From Flavobacteriales bacterium (GTDB lineage: Bacteria; Bacteroidota; Bacteroidia; Flavobacteriales_D; Parvicellaceae), in contig JALTUD010000160.1 of NCBI GenBank assembly GCA_027047735.1, positions 626 through 7,626 of the forward strand: DNA of 7,001 bases. The letters are read 5' to 3'. Position numbers and translations under genes: made by a program. Positions within the stretch are counted from its first letter, which is position 1; every line of letters starts with the position of its first letter. This document shows, one piece after another, positions 1-5,831 of the stretch. The notes under the pieces are model-generated. The model was given only the letters and a program-made list of their open reading frames with translations. It ran no database searches and had not been told where the DNA came from.

Positions 1-1
1 T

Positions 2-1087
2 TATAGTGTTGTTGCGTTGCTTTATTCCATGTTTATGCTTTGGTTGATTTACGGTGTTCGTAAAGCTCAACAAAATACAGGTGGAAGTGCCGGTGAGATG
101 AAAGGGATAAGCGTTTTAATTCCATTTAGAAATGAAGCACACAATTTACCACGACTTCTTAATAGTTTGTCTGAAATAAAATATCCGCGAAATAAAGTAG
201 AATTTATTTTTATAGATGACCATTCCGAAGATAATGGGGTAGAGCTGATAAACAAGTTTGCTGATGAGTCATTATATACTGTTTTTATACATCGTTTAAC
301 AAAAGAAAAAGGAAAAAAGAGAGCTTTAGATAAAGGCATTCAGTTGGCTCGATTTCCCTATATTGTTACTACCGATGCCGACTGTGTAGTTCCTTTTACG
401 TGGTTAAAAAAATACAACATTGCATTTACCGACTCTCCTTTCGTTCTTGCTCCTGTAGTGGAACAAGGAACTCATTTTGTGTCAAAAATAAAAGAAGCGG
501 AATCTGTATTGTTGGCGGGAACTTTAATCGGAAGTGCAAAGAATAAATTTCCGTTGTTGGCAAGCGGAGCAAACTTAGGGTATAAAAAAAGTTTATATAA
601 AGAGCTTTCTCCTTACGAGGATAATTGGGAAATAGCATCCGGAGATGATATGTTTTTCTTGGATAAAATAACACAGAAAAAAAAATCTTTTACCGTATTA
701 GAATCTTGTGATGCATTGGTTTATACAACGGCAAAAAAAACGTATTCGGAGGTTGTTCAACAATCGATTCGTTGGAGTGATAAAACCAAATATTTGAAAA
801 ATAAAAGATTTGGTTTGATAGGAATTTTATTGATTTATACAAATCTATTGATGGCTGTTGCTCTTATACGACTTTTGTGTTGTGGTAATGTTGTTGCTTT
901 TGGTTTTTTATATACTAAATTTATGGTGGATTACCTGTTTTATTTGCAAATAAGAAAACAATTGAAGTTAAAATCAGCTTTCCTCTATTTCTTCTTGTTA
1001 GATGTGCTTTATCCTTTCCATTTATTGATTATCTTCGTAGCTTCTATATTTGTTACTGTGCGTTGGAAACAAAGAAAAGTGTATTGA
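2..1087 (+). CDS. Family 2 glycosyltransferase, membrane-anchored (5' partial)
   Basis: Probably transfers a sugar from a nucleotide-sugar donor to a cell-envelope glycan or lipid at the inner face of the cytoplasmic membrane. The frame is open to the left edge, so the true start lies outside; the TTG at 17 is not a convincing start. Residues are counted from that TTG. A hydrophobic N-terminal segment (about 1-14) is followed by a GT-A fold: ISVLIPFRNE (31-40), the nucleotide-binding Asp pair FIDDHSED (65-72), the metal-binding DxD in TTDADC (118-123), the catalytic-base region SGDDMFF (208-214), and QSIRW (249-253), which fits the QxxRW motif of processive-type GT2 enzymes. Two hydrophobic C-terminal regions (about 266-300 and 320-347) should be membrane segments. 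The family is clear; donor, acceptor and processivity cannot be told. The gene carries runs of nine and eight A within its catalytic half. The next gene lies about 200 bp downstream, beyond a structured element, so co-transcription is uncertain. Confidence 0.9.
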   Translation, partial: YSVVALLYSMFMLWLIYGVRKAQQNTGGSAGEMKGISVLIPFRNEAHNLPRLLNSLSEIKYPRNKVEFIFIDDHSEDNGVELINKFADESLYTVFIHRLTKEKGKKRALDKGIQLARFPYIVTTDADCVVPFTWLKKYNIAFTDSPFVLAPVVEQGTHFVSKIKEAESVLLAGTLIGSAKNKFPLLASGANLGYKKSLYKELSPYEDNWEIASGDDMFFLDKITQKKKSFTVLESCDALVYTTAKKTYSEVVQQSIRWSDKTKYLKNKRFGLIGILLIYTNLLMAVALIRLLCCGNVVAFGFLYTKFMVDYLFYLQIRKQLKLKSAFLYFFLLDVLYPFHLLIIFVASIFVTVRWKQRKVY

Positions 1088-1116
1088 TTTTATCTCAAAA
1101 CGGGTTCTTATGTTTA
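1084..1116 (+). promoter_or_regulatory. Candidate Bacteroidota-type promoter ahead of the structured RNA
   Basis: TTG at 1084-1086 and TATGTTTA at 1109-1116 are separated by 22 nt. They resemble the Bacteroidota -33 TTG and -7 TAnnTTTG boxes, with one mismatch in the -7 box. Transcription would start around 1121-1125, just before the folded element at 1131. The -33 box overlaps the stop codon of the glycosyltransferase. Such motifs arise easily by chance in AT-rich DNA, so this is a weak call. Confidence 0.28.
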
Positions 1117-1130
1117 ATTTCAATCATTAC

Positions 1131-1267
1131 GCGTTAGGGATAGGAACGGCATCCTTTTGGGTTGTTGCACTTATGCAACCCAAAAGATATAGTGGATAGC
1201 CCGACCCTTTTTTGCCAAAGACACGTTTAGCGAAGCGATATGTGTTTTTGGCAAAAAAGGGGAACGC
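1131..1267 (+). ncRNA. Structured intergenic RNA / repeat element, Flavo-1-like
   Basis: The sequence supports a nested fold. GCGTT (1131-1135) pairs with AACGC (1263-1267) and closes the element. GGCATCC (1148-1154) pairs with GGATAGCC (1194-1201), leaving A1198 bulged. Inside that helix, 1154-1164 is a perfect 11-nt inverted repeat of 1176-1186 around an 11-nt loop; C1154 can pair in only one of the two helices. The 3' half is a long hairpin, 1205-1226 with 1240-1261. The unpaired patches AGGGATAG (1136-1143) and TAGCCCGACC (1197-1206) look like the conserved parts I remember from flavobacterial intergenic repeats. From memory this resembles the Flavo-1 RNA motif, a candidate non-coding RNA of unknown function found mainly in flavobacteria. 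The fold is read directly; the family name is an inference needing a covariance-model search. The strand is assumed from the flanking genes and from memory of the motif. It may act as an RNA or as a transcription or stability boundary between its neighbours. Confidence 0.6.
1205..1261 (+). repeat. Long inverted repeat (22-nt arms) in the 3' half of the structured element
   Basis: Arms 1205-1226 and 1240-1261 are complementary over 22 nt. The only two non-Watson-Crick positions (G1220-T1246 and G1225-T1241) are G-U pairs in RNA. The 13-nt loop (1227-1239) contains GCGAAGC, which can itself form a two-pair mini-hairpin with a GAA loop. No T-run follows the right arm, so it is not a standard intrinsic terminator on this strand. 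The right arm contains the ATG at 1240 that opens the longest reading frame of the permease, which argues against that start. Confidence 0.85.
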
Positions 1268-1293
1268 CCAAAGCATCATTAGTAAAACAAAAA

Positions 1294-2517
1294 ATGAAGG
1301 AAAGAGGTACGTTATATCAAGAGTCTTGGCAAAAATTAAAGAAAGATAAAATAGCAATGTTTGGTCTTTTTGTGATTTTGTTTGCCGTGCTGATTGCTGT
1401 TTTGGGTGGAAATATCCGTCCTGACCCTTCGCCTTATGCCAATGACGGGGTGAGTGCCATTGCTCGATTGCCTACTCGAAGTACGGTTAGATTATTAAAC
1501 GTTAGGAAGAATAAAGAAATTCCTATTGCAAGTTTTTGGGATAAACTTTTTTTTGGTGGTCAGCTTCCGCAGTTTTCGCATGTGCCGGTAGCATCTTACT
1601 TTTTTAGAAATGATTCCATTGTGGTTAATCTTTTTACCTCGATGCGAAAAACATCCAAGTCGAAGCCTATTCAGCAATCTTTTGAACTTGCCGATGTCGT
1701 GTATCCTATTTCAAAGAAAAAGGAACATCAACCGTATGAAGAAAACGGAAAGATTGTATTTCAGACCATTGACGGAGAGCAAAAAAAGGTGAGTAAAGAG
1801 CAATTACAAAAGGAAATAGAGAAAAATAACCTTGTGGAGCGTACCTATTGGTTGGGAACGGATGTGCAGGGCAGGGATTTACTGAGCAGGGATATGGCAG
1901 GGACAATTGTTTCTCTGTCTGTCGGCTTGATTTCGGTGGTTATATCATTGATAATCGGCGTGTTATTAGGGGCGGTTTCCGGGTATTACAGAGGTACGCC
2001 CGACACCGTAATTATGTGGTTGATTAATGTGGTTTGGTCAATTCCGACGTTATTGCTGATTATTTCGGTTACACTTTTGTTGGGGAAAGGGTTCACAACC
2101 GTGTTTTTTGCCGTTGGGTTAACGATGTGGGTAGAATTGGCAAGGATTGTTCGAGGGCAGATTTTAAGTATTCGCGAAAAAGAGTACATAGAGGCGGGGA
2201 AAGCCTTGGGATATAGTAATTACAGAATTATAACAAAACATATTTTTCCAAATATTATCGGTTCGGTCATTGTGATATGTGCTTCTAATTTTGCGGCGGC
2301 AATTCTTATAGAAGCCGGGTTAAGTTTTTTAGGTATCGGAGCTCAAATTCCGATGGTTTCTTGGGGTACGATGATTGAACAACACAAGAGTTTTATTACT
2401 CACGCAGACAAAGCCTTTTTAGCTTTGGTTCCGGGGTTGAGCATTATACTGTTGGTGTTTGCCTTTATGTTATTAGGCAATGGGCTGCGCGATTCCTTTG
2501 ATACACAAAATGAGTAA
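1294..2517 (+). CDS. OppC/DppC-type ABC transporter permease with large insertion
   Basis: Inner-membrane channel subunit of a peptide/nickel-type ABC transporter. I choose ATG 1294 (407 aa). The longer frame from ATG 1240 adds 18 residues encoded by the hairpin arm and 3' end of the upstream structured element, and those residues do not resemble the family. An A-rich leader (AGTAAAACAAAAA) precedes 1294. Residues 6-40 match the OppC N-terminal region (LYQESWQKLKKDKIAMFG, then one membrane helix). Residues about 41-186 are a soluble insertion rich in charged residues, on the outer side by the topology usual for this family. LGTDVQGRDLLSR (187-199) is the family motif ahead of the transmembrane domain, whose helices fall near 203-230, 236-262, 266-282, 319-345 and 375-396. 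EYIEAGKALG (298-307) begins the EAA loop that docks on the ATPase. OppC proteins are usually near 300 aa, so the insertion explains the extra length. No OppB, ATPase or binding protein is in the window. Substrate unknown. Confidence 0.9.
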   Translation: MKERGTLYQESWQKLKKDKIAMFGLFVILFAVLIAVLGGNIRPDPSPYANDGVSAIARLPTRSTVRLLNVRKNKEIPIASFWDKLFFGGQLPQFSHVPVASYFFRNDSIVVNLFTSMRKTSKSKPIQQSFELADVVYPISKKKEHQPYEENGKIVFQTIDGEQKKVSKEQLQKEIEKNNLVERTYWLGTDVQGRDLLSRDMAGTIVSLSVGLISVVISLIIGVLLGAVSGYYRGTPDTVIMWLINVVWSIPTLLLIISVTLLLGKGFTTVFFAVGLTMWVELARIVRGQILSIREKEYIEAGKALGYSNYRIITKHIFPNIIGSVIVICASNFAAAILIEAGLSFLGIGAQIPMVSWGTMIEQHKSFITHADKAFLALVPGLSIILLVFAFMLLGNGLRDSFDTQNE

Positions 2518-2545
2518 TACCATTTCAATATGTAAATGGTATTAC
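2514..2545 (+). terminator. Hairpin overlapping the permease stop codon (no T-run)
   Basis: Positions 2514-2525 and 2534-2545 form a perfect 12-bp stem around an 8-nt loop. The left arm includes the TAA stop at 2515-2517. The stem is mostly A-T and is followed by AGTTATGG, not a T-run, so efficient intrinsic termination is doubtful. It may instead mark or protect the 3' end of the permease transcript. The stem is certain; the role is a guess. Confidence 0.5.
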
Positions 2546-2604
2546 AGTTATGGAGAATACACGAGTTGTTTGAAGGATTAAAGAATATTTTGTTTTTTAT
2601 AAAA

Positions 2605-2635
2605 TTGTTCGTTAAGGAAGTTCTGTGTACCTTTA
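2605..2635 (+). promoter_or_regulatory. Candidate mdh promoter (TTG / TACCTTTA)
   Basis: TTG at 2605-2607 and TACCTTTA at 2628-2635 are 20 nt apart. This is close to the Bacteroidota sigma-A pattern TTG-N(17-23)-TAnnTTTG, with the last base of the -7 box differing. Initiation near 2641-2645 would give an mdh leader of about 35 nt. The position after the permease hairpin and before mdh supports independent transcription of mdh. Confidence 0.42.
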
Positions 2636-2678
2636 TGCGGTGAAAATTAGTATAAATATAAATTAAAATATAAACATT

Positions 2679-3605
2679 ATGAAAGTTACAATTGTTGGAG
2701 CCGGTGCTGTTGGTGCTAGTTGTGCCGAGTACGTTGCGATTAAAGATTTTGCTTCGGAAGTCGTTATCCTTGATATTAAAGAGGGATATGCAGAAGGTAA
2801 AGCTATGGATTTGATGCAAACGGCTTCTTTGAATGGTTTTGATACTAAAATCGTTGGAAGTACAAATGATTATAGTAAAACAGCAGGTAGTGATGTCTGT
2901 GTGATTACATCGGGGATTCCTAGAAAACCGGGGATGACGAGAGAGGAATTGATAGGAATCAACGCAGGAATTGTTAAAACGGTTTCGGCTAATTTGATTG
3001 AACATTCTCCGAATACCATTATTATTGTTGTTTCTAATCCTATGGATACAATGACTTATTTGGTGCATAAAACTACGGGGCTTCCTAAAAACAGAATTAT
3101 TGGAATGGGAGGAGCTTTGGATAGTGCTCGTTTTAAATATCGTTTGGCTGAAGCCTTAGAGTGTCCTATTTCCGATGTAAACGGAATGGTTATCGGAGGG
3201 CACTCTGATAAAGGAATGGTGCCGTTGACAGCTAAAGCAGTGAGAAACGGTGTTCCGGTAACGGAATTTTTATCGGAAGAACGTTTAGAACAGGTAGCTG
3301 CAGATACTAAAGTAGGAGGTGCAACTCTAACAGGTTTGTTAGGTACTTCTGCTTGGTATGCTCCGGGAGCGGCTGTATCAGAATTGGTAAAAGCTATTGC
3401 TTTAGATTCTAAAAAAATGTTCCCTTGTTCTGCTTTATTGGAAGGAGAGTACGATTTGAACGACCTTTGTATTGGTGTTCCTGTACTTTTAGGTAAAAAC
3501 GGTATCGAAAAAATAGTAGAAATTAGTCTTTCGGATGCTGAAAAAGCTAAAATGCAAGAGAGTGCCGAAGGTGTTAAGAAAACAAACGGATTGCTTGAAT
3601 TTTAA
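2679..3605 (+). CDS. mdh: Malate dehydrogenase (NAD-dependent, LDH-like type)
   Basis: Cytoplasmic TCA-cycle enzyme interconverting malate and oxaloacetate with NAD(H). At 308 aa it has the usual length of the LDH-like bacterial MDH group. The Rossmann dinucleotide motif GAGAVG (7-12) is followed by D32 in ILDIKEG, an acidic residue that favours NAD over NADP. The substrate loop SGIPRKPGMTREE (78-90) supplies R82 and R88; an Arg in the R82 position is what separates malate from lactate dehydrogenases. N120 in VSNPMD, D148 and R151 in LDSARF, and the catalytic H175 in GGHSDKG complete the active site, so nothing essential is missing. ATG 2679 begins directly at the first beta strand (MKVTIVGAG), and an A/T-rich leader without a clear Shine-Dalgarno precedes it. 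A candidate promoter lies upstream and a strong terminator downstream, so it is probably a single-gene unit. Confidence 0.97.
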   Translation: MKVTIVGAGAVGASCAEYVAIKDFASEVVILDIKEGYAEGKAMDLMQTASLNGFDTKIVGSTNDYSKTAGSDVCVITSGIPRKPGMTREELIGINAGIVKTVSANLIEHSPNTIIIVVSNPMDTMTYLVHKTTGLPKNRIIGMGGALDSARFKYRLAEALECPISDVNGMVIGGHSDKGMVPLTAKAVRNGVPVTEFLSEERLEQVAADTKVGGATLTGLLGTSAWYAPGAAVSELVKAIALDSKKMFPCSALLEGEYDLNDLCIGVPVLLGKNGIEKIVEISLSDAEKAKMQESAEGVKKTNGLLEF

Positions 3606-3630
3606 TTAGAGCTTAATTTTTTATATCTTT

Positions 3631-3663
3631 AAAGGCGGTTACCTGTGGTAACCGCCTTTTTTT
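3631..3663 (+). terminator. Intrinsic terminator of mdh
   Basis: A perfect 13-bp stem (3631-3643 with 3647-3659), with a GC-rich core GGCGGTTACC and a TGT loop, runs into seven T (3657-3663). It lies 25 bp after the mdh stop. The left arm begins AAA and is preceded by CTTT, so it offers little of a T-run to the opposite strand and mainly ends plus-strand transcription. Confidence 0.95.
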
Positions 3664-3702
3664 GTCTTTGGATATAAAGAAGGGGGAACGATATGATAAA
3701 TT

Positions 3703-4974
3703 ATGAACGAAGACTACCTACATTACATTTGGAATTTTCAGCTTTTTCCTACTCCTTTTTTGAATACGACTGAAGGGGAGAAAGTACAGGTATTGAAAAA
3801 AGGTTTTCCCAATCCAAATTCCGGAGCGGACTTTTTGGAGGCTTCTGTTCTTATCGGCGATGAAAAATGGTTTGGAAACGTAGAAATACACGTCAACTCT
3901 TCTGACTGGAATAAACATAAACACCAATTTGATGAGGCGTATAATAGTGTTATTCTACATGTTGTTTATGAGGATGATATGCCGATAAGCAACCAAAATG
4001 GAGAAAAAATACCAACAGTAGAATTGAAGAAACTGATAAATGAAAAACATTTTGAAAAATACAAGTTGTTTCTTTCTAACGGATTAACCGTACCTTGTCA
4101 AAACCATTTACAAGACATTGATGATTTTATTATAAATAGCACATTGGAACGTTTGGCGGTTGCTCGGCTGGAGCGAAAAACCGCTGTTGTTTTTGCTGTG
4201 TTGGAGAAGTTTAAAGGAGATTGGGAACAGACGTTTATTTCTTTGTTGATGCAGTATTTCGGTATGAAGGTAAATGCAGAAGCAATGAAAGACTTGTCAA
4301 AGTATTTGCCTTATTCCATTTTGCGAAAAGAACGGAGCAATTTGTTGAGTATGGAAGCGTTGCTTTTTGGTCAAGCGGGGCTTTTGTCTGATGTTCGTCA
4401 AGAGGATGAATATTATGAGCGTTTGAGAAGAGAATATCTTTATCTAAAACAGAAGTATAAATTACAGAATTTATCCAAAACGGTTTGGAAATTTTCAAAA
4501 TTAAGACCACCTAATTTTCCGACGCTTCGTTTGGCTCAATTGTCGGTTATCTTTTATTCGTATCAACATTTTTTCTCGTTGATTAGGGAGTTTACTCCAA
4601 TTGAGGAATACAGAGAAATATTCAGTATTACGGCTTCTGATTATTGGAGTACGCATTATACTTTTGAGAAAGAATCTGCAAAAGTGAAGTGTAAAGTCGG
4701 AAAAACATTGATTGACAACTTGTTGATTAATGTTGTTGTTCCGTTAAGTTTTGCGTATGGAAAACAGATAGAGGATTTTAGATATTGTGATTATGCTTTA
4801 AAGATTCTCTCTGAATTGCCCTACGAGAACAATAATATCATTCGCCTTTGGAAAGGATTGGGAGTGTCTGTTGCCAACGCACAGAAATCTCAGGGAGCTA
4901 TTGAGCTTTATACGAATTATTGCACGCCTAAAAAGTGCCTGTTATGCATGATTGGTGTTAAGGTCTTGAGATAG
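3703..4974 (+). CDS. DUF2851 family protein, function unknown
   Basis: I recognise the DUF2851 family, common in Bacteroidota and without a known function. The 423 aa length fits. The N-terminal block is most conserved: GFPNPNSGADFLEASVLIG (34-52), FGNVEIHVNSSDW (57-69), KHKH (71-74) and NSVILHVVYEDD (81-92). The spacing of D43 and the E61-x-H63 pair recalls a PD-(D/E)xK-type nuclease core, but with His in the Lys position; this is my inference, not a known assignment. A helical middle with many Arg, Lys and Tyr follows. The C-terminus ends in C407-x4-C412-x2-C415 (YCTPKKCLLCMIG), a possible metal or nucleic-acid site. No signal peptide or membrane segment is seen. ATG 3703 follows a purine-rich AGAAGGGGG (3678-3686), rather far upstream (16 nt) for a Shine-Dalgarno. 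The mdh terminator upstream suggests a separate transcript. The gene converges on the MBL hydrolase with a 10-bp gap. Confidence 0.88.
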   Translation: MNEDYLHYIWNFQLFPTPFLNTTEGEKVQVLKKGFPNPNSGADFLEASVLIGDEKWFGNVEIHVNSSDWNKHKHQFDEAYNSVILHVVYEDDMPISNQNGEKIPTVELKKLINEKHFEKYKLFLSNGLTVPCQNHLQDIDDFIINSTLERLAVARLERKTAVVFAVLEKFKGDWEQTFISLLMQYFGMKVNAEAMKDLSKYLPYSILRKERSNLLSMEALLFGQAGLLSDVRQEDEYYERLRREYLYLKQKYKLQNLSKTVWKFSKLRPPNFPTLRLAQLSVIFYSYQHFFSLIREFTPIEEYREIFSITASDYWSTHYTFEKESAKVKCKVGKTLIDNLLINVVVPLSFAYGKQIEDFRYCDYALKILSELPYENNNIIRLWKGLGVSVANAQKSQGAIELYTNYCTPKKCLLCMIGVKVLR

Positions 4975-4984
4975 TTCTTTTCAT

Positions 4985-5623
4985 TTAGAAAAAAGGATTG
5001 TGCTTCTTTTCAAAGCCTACGGTAGTTGAAGGACCATGACCGCAATAAACGGTGTAATCTTCGGGAAGTGTAAATATTTTATTGGTGATACTATCCAAAA
5101 GTTGTTGGTGGTTTCCTCCGGGTAAATCGGTTCTGCCTATGCTTCCCATAAACAGGCAGTCGCCGTTAACGATGAACTTTTCCTCATGGGCGATAAAGGC
5201 TATATGCCCCGGAGCATGTCCGGGGACGAAAATTACATCAAGGGATGAATTTCCGAAGGTAATTTTATCCCCTTCTTTCACAAAAGAAGCGGGCATCGGA
5301 GATTTATCGACGTTGGGGATTCCGTATGCAGCACATACCTCTTCCAGCATAAGTAGCGTTTGTAAGTCTTCTTTGTGTATAGTCAGCCCTACATTAAAAG
5401 TTTCCATGATAAATTTGTTACCAAAAACATGATCCAAATGACTGTGTGTACTGATTATTCCTTTTACTTTTAATTCCTTTTCTTCGATTAGCTGTTTGAA
5501 GGCTTGTTTCTCTGCCGGAGTATAACATCCCGCATCGATGATTAGGGCTTCTTTGGTTTCGTCGTAAACTAAAAAAGTGTTTTCTTGAAAGGGGTTAAAA
5601 GTATGCTGTTCTATGGTAATCAT
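4985..5623 (-). CDS. MBL-fold metallo-hydrolase, glyoxalase II-like
   Basis: Cytoplasmic di-metal hydrolase of the metallo-beta-lactamase superfamily, probably acting on thioesters such as hydroxyacyl conjugates; the true substrate is unknown. With ATG at 5623 (212 aa), the metal ligands are all present: STHSHLDH (59-65; H60, H62, D64, H65), H136 in VPGHAPGH (133-140), D155 in NGDCLF (153-158) and H196 in YCGHG (193-197). GRTDLPGG (163-170) is typical of the short YcbL-like group of glyoxalase II relatives, which lack the long C-terminal substrate domain of GloB. The C-terminus ends in NPFF, like many relatives. A longer frame starts at a TTG (5650), but that codon lies inside the candidate -7 promoter box at 5648-5655, so it should not be in the message; the conserved protein also begins at MITIEQHTF. 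The nearest upstream gene is divergent. Confidence 0.92.
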   Translation of the reverse strand: MITIEQHTFNPFQENTFLVYDETKEALIIDAGCYTPAEKQAFKQLIEEKELKVKGIISTHSHLDHVFGNKFIMETFNVGLTIHKEDLQTLLMLEEVCAAYGIPNVDKSPMPASFVKEGDKITFGNSSLDVIFVPGHAPGHIAFIAHEEKFIVNGDCLFMGSIGRTDLPGGNHQQLLDSITNKIFTLPEDYTVYCGHGPSTTVGFEKKHNPFF

Positions 5624-5647
5624 TGGGTGATTGCTTTTTGATAAGCA

Positions 5648-5655
5648 CAAAGGTA
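5648..5655 (-). promoter_or_regulatory. Candidate -7 box of the MBL hydrolase promoter
   Basis: On the minus strand this reads TACCTTTG, a full match to the Bacteroidota -7 consensus TAnnTTTG. Transcription would start near 5640-5643, about 20 nt before the ATG at 5623. At the expected -33 distance (18 nt further upstream) the sequence is CTG rather than TTG, so the upstream box is weak. Its position rules out the upstream TTG (5650) as a start codon. Confidence 0.5.
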
Positions 5656-5674
5656 CGGGAAAAACATTTTTTAC

Positions 5675-5721
5675 AGTAAGGGCTATGTGAAATTATTTTC
5701 GTTGAGAGGGGAACGCCCAAA
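5675..5721 (+). repeat. Probable degenerate remnant of the Flavo-1-like element
   Basis: The 15-nt AGGGGAACGCCCAAA at 5707-5721 is identical to 1258-1272, the 3' end of the structured element. About 30 nt upstream, GTAAGGGCTATG (5676-5687) matches GTTAGGGATAGG (1133-1144), near the element's 5' end, at 9 of 12 bases. The two hairpins between them are absent and the closing GCGTT is lost, so this looks like a deletion remnant. The exact 3' match is seen; the 5' match could be chance. Confidence 0.45.
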
Positions 5722-5772
5722 TGATTCAAACCAAAAAATATCGTATCTAAATCAAATTCATAAAAAATACTT

Positions 5773-5780
5773 TACATTTG
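5773..5780 (+). promoter_or_regulatory. Possible -7 box for the DUF58 gene
   Basis: TACATTTG fits TAnnTTTG exactly and lies about 50 bp ahead of the DUF58 start. No TTG or TTTG is found 17-23 nt upstream, so only half a promoter is visible. The surrounding 5722-5831 is very AT-rich and otherwise holds nothing I can name; GGTATAA occurs twice in it (5784 and 5810). Confidence 0.25.
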
Positions 5781-5831
5781 TTGGTATAATATCATTTAAA
5801 CCTTAAAAAGGTATAACTAAAATTCTTCATT

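Noticed and set aside
1127..1357. 76-codon minus-strand frame covering the structured element
   Set aside because: It spans the inverted repeats and the permease start; the apparent hydrophobicity comes from translating A/T-rich hairpin arms and the permease sequence backwards.
2400..3068. 222-codon open frame on the minus strand across the permease end and mdh start
   Set aside because: It is antisense to two clear genes and to the intergenic promoter region. Its product is Asn/Ile/His-rich without any recognisable motif, as expected for the shadow of AT-rich coding DNA.
3681..3690. GGGGGAACG ahead of the DUF2851 gene as a third copy of the repeat tail
   Set aside because: Only nine bases are shared, the CCCAAA part and the 5' box are missing, and a purine-rich ribosome-binding stretch explains it better.
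4978..4992. TTTTC/GAAAA hairpin between the convergent DUF2851 and MBL genes as a bidirectional terminator
   Set aside because: Only five A/T-rich base pairs, partly inside the MBL stop region; too weak to call, although some termination must occur near here.
5082..5432. 116-codon plus-strand frame inside the MBL hydrolase
   Set aside because: Antisense shadow of a gene whose active-site motifs are all intact; no family features in the translation.
5804..5816. ACCTT/AAGGT hairpin ahead of the DUF58 gene as a leader regulator
   Set aside because: A five-bp stem with a three-nt loop is expected by chance in this AT-rich stretch, and no riboswitch-like architecture surrounds it.
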